From assembly GCA_036518215.1 (NCBI GenBank), contig DATDNP010000016.1:1-9679 (forward strand): DNA of 9,679 nt. The letters are read 5' to 3'. A program made the translations under genes and the position numbers. Position 1 is the first letter of the stretch; each line of letters opens with the position of its first letter. The notes below the pieces were generated by a model. That model did not search any database and was not told where the DNA came from. It saw only the letters and a program-made list of their open reading frames with translations. Positions 1-5,581 of the stretch are shown piece after piece. The stretch comes from CF-39 sp036518215 (lineage in GTDB: Bacteria; Chloroflexota; Limnocylindria; P2-11E).

Positions 1-3000
1 GTGACGAGCGTCGCGTTCAGGATCGCGATGCCCGCGCCCGAGGTCGCCGGCTTCGCGTCTCCGACGCTCGCCGCGTCGACGGCATTGCTGGCCTGTACGG
101 CGAGCGCGCCGCCGACGGTGAGCGTGCTCGTGCCGGAGATCCGGCTCGTCGCGGTGCTCGTCACGGTCGATGCAGCCACCGCCGCGTCGGCACTTGAGTC
201 GGTGTGCGACGAGAATCCCGTCGCCACCATGGCCGCCGTGACAACGGAGGTCGCGTGGAACGTAGCGTCACCGGTGGTGTGGATCGTCGCGTTCACCAGG
301 GCGACTGCGGCCGATGAGCTCGCATCGAGGCCAATGGCGAAGCTCGACGGGCTCGGCGGCGCAAGGTGCGACGTCGCGGTCGCCGAGAGGCTGGACGCGC
401 TCACCGTCGCGTCCGTGATGTCGACCGTCGCCGACCCGCTCGATGTGACGAAACCAAGTGTCGCTGAGCCGGTCTGATCGCTCGCGGCCGCAAACGACAC
501 GGCGCCGCCGCTCGCGTCGATCGCCGCGCCGCTCGAGACGACGATGTGCTCCGCGTCGATGCGGAACGTGATCGCGCCGAGCAGGAGCGTGCCGGCAAGG
601 GTGACCGTGTCGTTCCCGGCGCCACCGATGATCGTGAGCGACACGGTCGGCACGGGGAACGAGATCGACTCGATCGTCGCGGCCGTCGCGAGGAGATTGC
701 CTGGCGTGCCGCTGTCGGGCTGGAGCGTGATCTCGTCGTCGCTCGAGCTGCCGCTGATCGTGATATCCGTCGGCGCGGGGGACGGTGGCGGCGAGGGCGG
801 CGCGATGGTGATCGGCTCGAGGCCGGTGTAGCGGATCGTCTGGCCGTCGACCGTGACCGTGCCGGAGCTGCTACTGCTGGCGGAGGTCGCCACGCGCGAG
901 GTGGGCCCGCCGATGACGAGGGTGTCGAAGCCGCCGGCGCCACCATCGATCGTGCCGGCGACGCTGCCGCCGGCCGCGATGACGAACGTGTCCTTGTTGT
1001 TCGCAGCGCCGGTCAGGTTCGTGAAGCCGGCGAAGCCGAGCGTGCCGATCGTCCCCGCACCCGCGCCGCTCACGTTCCAGGTCGTGTCGGCGGCCGGTCC
1101 GACGAGGGTCGCGCCATCGCCGGTCGCCTTCACGACGGCGACGTTCGTGAACGACACCTGCACGGGGCCGCCCACGGAGCCCGACGGGCCGCTCACCTTC
1201 CACGTCGTGCCCGCGGCGCGCACCTCGAGCGAGCCCGATCCGCCGCCGTCGTACGTGATCGGGATACCGAGGCTGCCCGCGCTCGCGTCGACGACGAGCG
1301 ACCCGCCGGTGACGTTGATCCCGCTCACAGTCGACGCGGGACGCGTGCTCTTCATGCCACCGGTCGTGACGGCGATGTCGCTCCCCGACGCCGCGATCGT
1401 GGTCGACCCCAAGCCGGTCACGGCCCAGGCCTGCCGGAAGGTGACCGTGGTCGCCGAGCTGGTGATGGTGATCGGAGCGCCGCCCGCGTCGGTCGATGCG
1501 GTCGACGCGCTCACGCTCACGATCCCGTACGTCGGGTCGGTGAGCCTGACCGTGCAGGTGCCGTCGCTCGCGGTGACGCACGAGGCGCCGCTGCTGAAGG
1601 TGCCGTCTCCGCTCGCCGCGAACGACACCGTCGCGCCCGCAACGGATGCGCCGCCGCTCGTGACCGTCGCGGTGATCGTCACCGAACTGCCCGCGTCCGC
1701 CTGTTGCGTCGCCGCGGCGATCACGATCGCCGGCGTCGGGCTCGGTGCCGGCGACGCCGACGGCGACGGTGAGGCTGATGGCGACGGCGTCGGCGACGCG
1801 GTGTCAGACGCAGAAGGCGTCGGTGTCGGCGAGGCCGTGTTCGACGGAGACGGTGTCACGGTCGGAGCTGGCGTCGGTGACGTCGTGTCGGACGGAGCTG
1901 GCGTCGCCGTCGGTGTGGGCGTCGGCGAGCTCGTGTCCGATGGAGTCGGCGTCGGAGTCGGTGAGGTGGTGCCGGATGGAGCTGGCGTCGGCGTCGCCGT
2001 CGGTGCGGGCGTGGGCGACGTCGTGTCCGACGGCGATGGCGTCGGCGTCGGTGAGGTCGTGTCGGATGGAGCCGGCGTCGGAGTCGGTGAGGTCGTGTCG
2101 GAAGGAGAAGGTGCGGGCGTGGGCGACGTCGTGTCCGACGGTGATGGTGTCGGCGGTGGAGGCGTCGGCGTCGGATCCGTGTTCGTCGAGCTCATGCCGT
2201 CGGGGAGCAGCGCGAGCGCCTTCGGCATCGGACCGCCGGACAGCGATACCGGAGATGCGCTCGGCGCCGGAGACGGCGATGGCGATGGCGCGGGCGACGC
2301 GGATGGTGCGGGCGCGGCGGAAGGCGAGCTCGACGGCGCGACGCTCGGGCTCGGCGCCGGCGTGATCGGGATCCAGAACGTTCCGTCGCTGGTCCAGTAG
2401 CCCGAGCGGCCGGAGCGATCGGTGCCGGGGATGAGCGCCGACTTCGGCGGCGAGGTGCGCGTCGGAGTCGCGGTCGGCTTCACGAACGCCGTCGACGACG
2501 GCGATGGAGACGGCGACAGCACGACGCTGGGGATCACGATCGGCTGCATCTGCGGCGGGGTCCAGTCGAGCGGCTGCACGATCGTGGTGCCGGTCGTGCT
2601 GTCGTAGCTGATGATGCGGACCTGCGAGTCGGCGGCCCATGCGGCGAGCGTGTCGGGATCCGTCGCCGCGAGCGTGAGCTCGTAGTAGCCGTGCTCGGCA
2701 TCGACGAGCGTCGCCGAGAGACGCGGAAGATCGACGGTCACATAGCGATCGCCGGTATCGGGATCGATGGTGAACGCACCCGGATGGAGTCCGCGCTTGC
2801 CGAAGTAGCTCGTTATGTCGTCGTCGGTGTACACGCTCGGGAAGCGAAGCCACGCGCGATCGCCCTTGTCACCGAGACCACCGGTCTCGATGAACACGTC
2901 GACCTTCGGCACGCCGAGCACGTAGCGACCGCTGGTCGGATCGCCGCTGAGCATCGTGAGCCCGAACTGCGCGATCGCGCTGACGACGGCGAGGGGAGTC

Positions 3001-3257
3001 GTGCCGGCGGGGAAGTCGGCCACGAGCGTTCCGGGTGTCGACCCCGCGATCACCTTCACGCCTTGCTGCGTCGCCTGCGGCGCTGTGCTCGTGAAGGGCT
3101 TCGGTGTGTGCGACGCATTCGGGGATACCTGGTCGGATCGCTGGGTCTGCGCGGTCTGCGCGGACGCGGCGACAAGGGGATTCTGCGCGATGGGCGCGCC
3201 GATCATCACGACATACGCGACGAGGAACGTCGTGATCAAGCCGCGGCCGTACTCCAC
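1..3257 (-). CDS. Large secreted Pro/Ser/Thr-rich surface protein (adhesin-like), C-terminus beyond the left edge
   Basis: Reading this minus-strand frame triplet by triplet from 3257 to 3 gives 1085 codons and no stop, so the gene continues past the left edge. The GTG start at 3257 is the first good start after the promoter and puts a signal peptide at the N-terminus: GLITTFLVAYVVMIGAP, with possible cleavage after ASA at residue 33. Residues 66-232 form a small domain; 77-118 resemble a subtilase propeptide. Residues about 233-510 are a Pro/Ser/Thr/Ala-rich stalk with nine 12-residue repeats. Residues 511-607 look like a bacterial Ig-like (Big_1 type) domain with Cys560 and Cys568. Residues about 684-785 resemble repeat units of giant haemagglutinin-type proteins (TTWNVSGAGAGT, then NNKDTFVIAAGG). 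GGAGND at 878-883 matches the RTX calcium-binding consensus. A second Pro-rich linker lies at about 819-831, and the remainder is Ser/Ala/Thr/Val-rich and probably beta-helical. The exact partner and function are unknown. The coding call is firm; the adhesin role is inferred. Confidence 0.85.
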   Translation of the reverse strand, partial: MEYGRGLITTFLVAYVVMIGAPIAQNPLVAASAQTAQTQRSDQVSPNASHTPKPFTSTAPQATQQGVKVIAGSTPGTLVADFPAGTTPLAVVSAIAQFGLTMLSGDPTSGRYVLGVPKVDVFIETGGLGDKGDRAWLRFPSVYTDDDITSYFGKRGLHPGAFTIDPDTGDRYVTVDLPRLSATLVDAEHGYYELTLAATDPDTLAAWAADSQVRIISYDSTTGTTIVQPLDWTPPQMQPIVIPSVVLSPSPSPSSTAFVKPTATPTRTSPPKSALIPGTDRSGRSGYWTSDGTFWIPITPAPSPSVAPSSSPSAAPAPSASPAPSPSPSPAPSASPVSLSGGPMPKALALLPDGMSSTNTDPTPTPPPPTPSPSDTTSPTPAPSPSDTTSPTPTPAPSDTTSPTPTPSPSDTTSPTPAPTATPTPAPSGTTSPTPTPTPSDTSSPTPTPTATPAPSDTTSPTPAPTVTPSPSNTASPTPTPSASDTASPTPSPSASPSPSASPAPSPTPAIVIAAATQQADAGSSVTITATVTSGGASVAGATVSFAASGDGTFSSGASCVTASDGTCTVRLTDPTYGIVSVSASTASTDAGGAPITITSSATTVTFRQAWAVTGLGSTTIAASGSDIAVTTGGMKSTRPASTVSGINVTGGSLVVDASAGSLGIPITYDGGGSGSLEVRAAGTTWKVSGPSGSVGGPVQVSFTNVAVVKATGDGATLVGPAADTTWNVSGAGAGTIGTLGFAGFTNLTGAANNKDTFVIAAGGSVAGTIDGGAGGFDTLVIGGPTSRVATSASSSSSGTVTVDGQTIRYTGLEPITIAPPSPPPSPAPTDITISGSSSDDEITLQPDSGTPGNLLATAATIESISFPVPTVSLTIIGGAGNDTVTLAGTLLLGAITFRIDAEHIVVSSGAAIDASGGAVSFAAASDQTGSATLGFVTSSGSATVDITDATVSASSLSATATSHLAPPSPSSFAIGLDASSSAAVALVNATIHTTGDATFHATSVVTAAMVATGFSSHTDSSADAAVAASTVTSTATSRISGTSTLTVGGALAVQASNAVDAASVGDAKPATSGAGIAILNATLV
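963..1208 (-). repeat. Two diverged 41-residue haemagglutinin-like repeat units
   Basis: Within the surface protein, TTWKVSGPSGSV (from residue 684) and TTWNVSGAGAGT (from residue 725) start two units exactly 41 residues apart. Each continues to an F-T-N step (SFTNVAVV, GFTNLTGA). The second runs on into NNKDTFVIAAGGSVAG and a GGAGGFD turn. This pattern is familiar to me from very large haemagglutinin/LEPR-XLL-type bacterial surface proteins, where such units occur in long tandem series. Only about two units are visible before the sequence changes style. Confidence 0.45.
1779..2144 (-). repeat. Nine imperfect copies of a 36-bp (12-residue) coding repeat, consensus SPSDTTSPTPTP
   Basis: In the minus-strand surface protein this stretch encodes, in order, SPSDTTSPTPAP, SPSDTTSPTPTP, APSDTTSPTPTP, SPSDTTSPTPAP, APSGTTSPTPTP, TPSDTSSPTPTP, APSDTTSPTPAP, SPSNTASPTPTP and SASDTASPTPSP. 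Short spacers TATPTP, TATP and TVTP separate some of the copies. It is the core of a longer Pro/Ser/Thr stalk, probably an extended spacer that holds the distal domains away from the cell. It is rich in potential O-glycosylation sites. Near-identical 36-bp units are prone to copy-number change and to assembly collapse. Confidence 0.85.
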
Positions 3258-3280
3258 TAGATAACGCCGGAACCGTCCAC
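3257..3280 (-). other. Possible 7-codon leader ORF overlapping the surface protein start (TAGTG)
   Basis: In the predicted mRNA leader, a GTG at 3280 opens a frame of seven codons (VDGSGVI) and then a TAG at 3259-3257. That TAG shares its G with the GTG start of the surface protein. The purine-rich GGAAGGGGAG stands directly upstream of this small frame, with GGAAGG 6 nt away, while the surface protein start itself has no close Shine-Dalgarno sequence. This arrangement would allow translational coupling, with ribosomes ending the leader restarting on the surface protein. It may equally be chance, since short frames are common in such sequence. Confidence 0.2.
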
Positions 3281-3312
3281 GGCTCCCCTTCCCCCCGGAA
3301 TGCGCTCGCGTG

Positions 3313-3341
3313 ATTACGCGCCACGAGCACTCGGCTGTCAA
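3313..3341 (-). promoter_or_regulatory. Sigma70-type promoter for the surface protein gene
   Basis: On the minus strand, TTGACA (3341-3336) is a perfect -35 box. It is followed after 17 nt by CGTAAT (3318-3313), a 4 of 6 match to the -10 consensus. Transcription would start near 3306, giving a leader of roughly 50 nt before the GTG start at 3257. A full TTGACA at ideal spacing is notable in such GC-rich DNA, and it points towards the surface protein gene. I could not identify a matching promoter for the divergent ligase gene in the rest of the 206-nt gap (3258-3463). The only other structure there is a short TTGGG/CCCAA inverted repeat at 3358-3370. Confidence 0.55.
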
Positions 3342-3463
3342 GCAAGGGGGTGTGGTGTTGGGCACCCCAATGGGTATCCAGCGCCCCTACACCACCGCGG
3401 TCTCACCGAGAAGACGTACTTCACGGCTACCCCAACCAGGGGAGCACGTCCCATCATGTCGGC

Positions 3464-5578
3464 GTGGCGCGATCACGACGACGTGTCGCAAGAACGACCG
3501 CAGCGGCGCCCCGCAGGACCGCGGCGGCGCCGCGGCGGGCCGCGGCACAGCACCGGGCGCCGACGAGCGCGTTGCGCGAGGTCGCGCTCCTGCTCGCGTG
3601 CCTCGTCCTCGCGATCCTCGTCCTCGAGCTCGATGCCACGCTGCGCAACGTCTTCGACCTCGCCAAGGCCGCGCTCAGCCACGGCGCGGCGTGGGTGCTC
3701 GCCGCCGTCGTCGTCCTCATCGCCGCCAAAGAGGGTCTCGCGATCCCGCGCTCACCTTTATTCGTGGCGACGTACGCCCTCGTCGCCGTCGAGGTGCTCA
3801 CGACCGCGACCGCGACGAGCCAGTACGTGGCGCTCTACGGCGAGGTGGGTCGGTATCTGGGGCTCACGACGCACCTCGTCCTCGCGCTCGTCGCCGTCGC
3901 GCTTGCGGTCGGGCTTGAGTACCCGCGACGCGCGAGCTGGCTCGGGTGGGCGCTCGCCATCGCGAGCGTGGCGGCCGGCGCCTATGCAGTTGTGCAGGCG
4001 ATGGGTGCCGACCCCATCCATTGGGTCGACCTCGACGCGAAGTCCCGCCCGTTCTCGACGTTCGGCAACCCCGACTTCTACGGCCAGTACCTCTCGGCCG
4101 CCTTCATCGCCGCTGCGGCGGTCGCGGTCTTCTCGCGCATCGGCTGGCTCCGCGCGGCTGCCGCTGCGCTCGCGGCGGCCAGCGCCGGGCTCCTCATCCT
4201 GAGTGCGACGCGCGGCGCGGTCATCGGGGCGGTCGCCGGCGTGGTCGTGCTCGGCGTGCTGTGGCTGCGGCGCGCCGGAGCGACCCGCGGAACGCTCGCG
4301 CGGATCGGCCTGGCCGGGCTCGCGTTCGTCGCCGCGCTCGGCGTCGTCGTCCTGACCACACCGCTCGGCGACCGCATCCTTGCCCTCACTGACGTCGCAA
4401 GCGTCCAGGACCGTGTGGGGATCTACACCGCAGCGACCCGGATCTTCCTCGACCACCCGATCCTCGGCGTCGGATTCGAGAACTTCGCCGTCGCCTACCC
4501 GCGCTACGCGGACGCGGCGGGGGTGCACGGCAACCAGACCCAGACCTCCTCGCACAACTGGCTGCTCCACCTCGCCGCGACGAGCGGGATCGCTGGGCTC
4601 GCCGCGACGGCCGCCCTGTTCGTGGCGTTCGGGCTCCACACCTGGCGCCGCGCCCGCGACGAAGACGCGACGCCCCTGCTCGCGGCGGCCGGCGCGATGG
4701 CGGCGTTCTACACCGGCGGCCTCGTGCTGCCGGGCGCGCAGGCCATCCAGTGGGTGCCGTGGGCGTGCATCGGTGTGGCCCTCGCGAGCGACGTGCGGAC
4801 GGCGCCCGCGCTGGTCCGGCTCCCGCCGATCCGCCTACCGGCGCTCGCGCAGATCGCGGTCGTGGTCGTCGCCGCGCTCCTCGCGACGCCGCAAGCCCAG
4901 GTCCTCGACGCGAACCACCTCGCGAAGACCGCGGAGAGCGCGCTGCGTGCGGAGACCGCACAGCAGTCGGTCGACGCAGCGCGCGCCGCAGTGGCCGCGG
5001 ACGCGGGACGCGCGGTCTACTGGAACGATCTTGGACGCGCGCTCGAGCTGGTGAACGACCAGGACGGCGCGCGCCGCGCGTACCGCGAGGCGACCGCCCG
5101 CTCTCCGTACACGCCCGCGTTCTGGTGGAATCTCGGGCGCATGGAGACGGCGTTCGCGCGTGACGGCGACACCCGCGCGAAGACCGCCGCGTACGATGCG
5201 TTCGCGAAGGCGGTGGCGGCGTCGCCGAACAACCCCGACACCTACGACCAGCTCGCACGGTCTCAGGTCGCGCTCGGGGACTACGACCTCGCCGTCGCGA
5301 GCGAGGAGCGGGCGATCGCGCTCTACCCCGCCGACACCCGGTACTACACCGTCGGAGCCGACGCCGCGCGGCTCGCGGGCAACATCGCGCGGTCGCTCGA
5401 TGTGCTGAGAGCGGGCGTCGCGGCCACGAACTCGAATGAGCTCCGCCTCGTGCTCGCGCAGCGGCTCATCGACGGAAAGAGCGACCTCGAAGCCCGCGCG
5501 GTCCTGAACGCCGTCCTTCAGCGGGATCCGACGAACGCGACGGCGCTGCAGCTCATGAAGCAGATCGGCGGGTCGTGA
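3464..5578 (+). CDS. O-antigen ligase/polymerase (Wzy_C-like) membrane protein with C-terminal TPR domain
   Basis: This is a 704-residue polytopic membrane protein from the GTG at 3464. The first 36 residues are Arg/Ala-rich and cytoplasmic-looking. About ten or more hydrophobic segments lie between residues 40 and 475. Family hallmarks are GNPDFYGQYL (201-210), SATRGA (247-252), VQDRVGIYTAATRIFLDHPILGVGFENF (314-341) and SSHNWLLHLAATSG (362-375). Arg250 and His364 correspond to the conserved Arg and His of WaaL/Wzy_C enzymes. These enzymes polymerise or transfer undecaprenyl-linked glycans on the outer face of the membrane. Residues about 517-700 form some five TPR units, for example YWNDLGRALELVNDQDGARR. 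Related enzymes include protein O-oligosaccharyltransferases, so lipid, protein or another glycan could be the acceptor. The start is uncertain: GTG 3464 has no close Shine-Dalgarno sequence, the frame is open back to GTG 3350, and TTG 3572 would begin just before the first membrane segment. Confidence 0.85.
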   Translation: MARSRRRVARTTAAAPRRTAAAPRRAAAQHRAPTSALREVALLLACLVLAILVLELDATLRNVFDLAKAALSHGAAWVLAAVVVLIAAKEGLAIPRSPLFVATYALVAVEVLTTATATSQYVALYGEVGRYLGLTTHLVLALVAVALAVGLEYPRRASWLGWALAIASVAAGAYAVVQAMGADPIHWVDLDAKSRPFSTFGNPDFYGQYLSAAFIAAAAVAVFSRIGWLRAAAAALAAASAGLLILSATRGAVIGAVAGVVVLGVLWLRRAGATRGTLARIGLAGLAFVAALGVVVLTTPLGDRILALTDVASVQDRVGIYTAATRIFLDHPILGVGFENFAVAYPRYADAAGVHGNQTQTSSHNWLLHLAATSGIAGLAATAALFVAFGLHTWRRARDEDATPLLAAAGAMAAFYTGGLVLPGAQAIQWVPWACIGVALASDVRTAPALVRLPPIRLPALAQIAVVVVAALLATPQAQVLDANHLAKTAESALRAETAQQSVDAARAAVAADAGRAVYWNDLGRALELVNDQDGARRAYREATARSPYTPAFWWNLGRMETAFARDGDTRAKTAAYDAFAKAVAASPNNPDTYDQLARSQVALGDYDLAVASEERAIALYPADTRYYTVGADAARLAGNIARSLDVLRAGVAATNSNELRLVLAQRLIDGKSDLEARAVLNAVLQRDPTNATALQLMKQIGGS

Positions 5579-5581
5579 CTC

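Noticed and set aside
546..1772. Plus-strand Arg/Asp/Ala-rich frame, with smaller frames near it
   Set aside because: It is a shadow frame with no motif, fully covered by the continuous minus-strand coding frame.
1779..2144. Direct repeats considered as a CRISPR array
   Set aside because: The units are contiguous multiples of three in a coding frame with no unique spacers of constant length and no cas genes nearby.
853..2400. Plus-strand frame with a long Gly/Val/Asp repeat (GVGVGEVVSDG)
   Set aside because: It is the antisense reading of the PSDTTSPTP stalk. The minus frame has a signal peptide, Ig-like and haemagglutinin-like modules, and a promoter.
1804..2853. Minus-strand 349-codon frame with His/Asp/Arg-rich repeats (RHDLTDADA)
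   Set aside because: It is the same strand as the surface protein but shifted by one base. Its composition is that of an out-of-frame shadow and no domain is visible.
3358..3370. TTGGG-CAC-CCCAA inverted repeat in the divergent gap as an operator
   Set aside because: The arms are only 5 bp and nothing else supports a regulator site. Such a repeat is expected by chance in this composition.
3300..4202. Plus-strand frame overlapping the start of the ligase gene
   Set aside because: It becomes Arg/Ser/Pro-rich out-of-frame text while the +2 frame shows membrane segments and Wzy_C motifs. Only its ATG at 3456 deserved mention.
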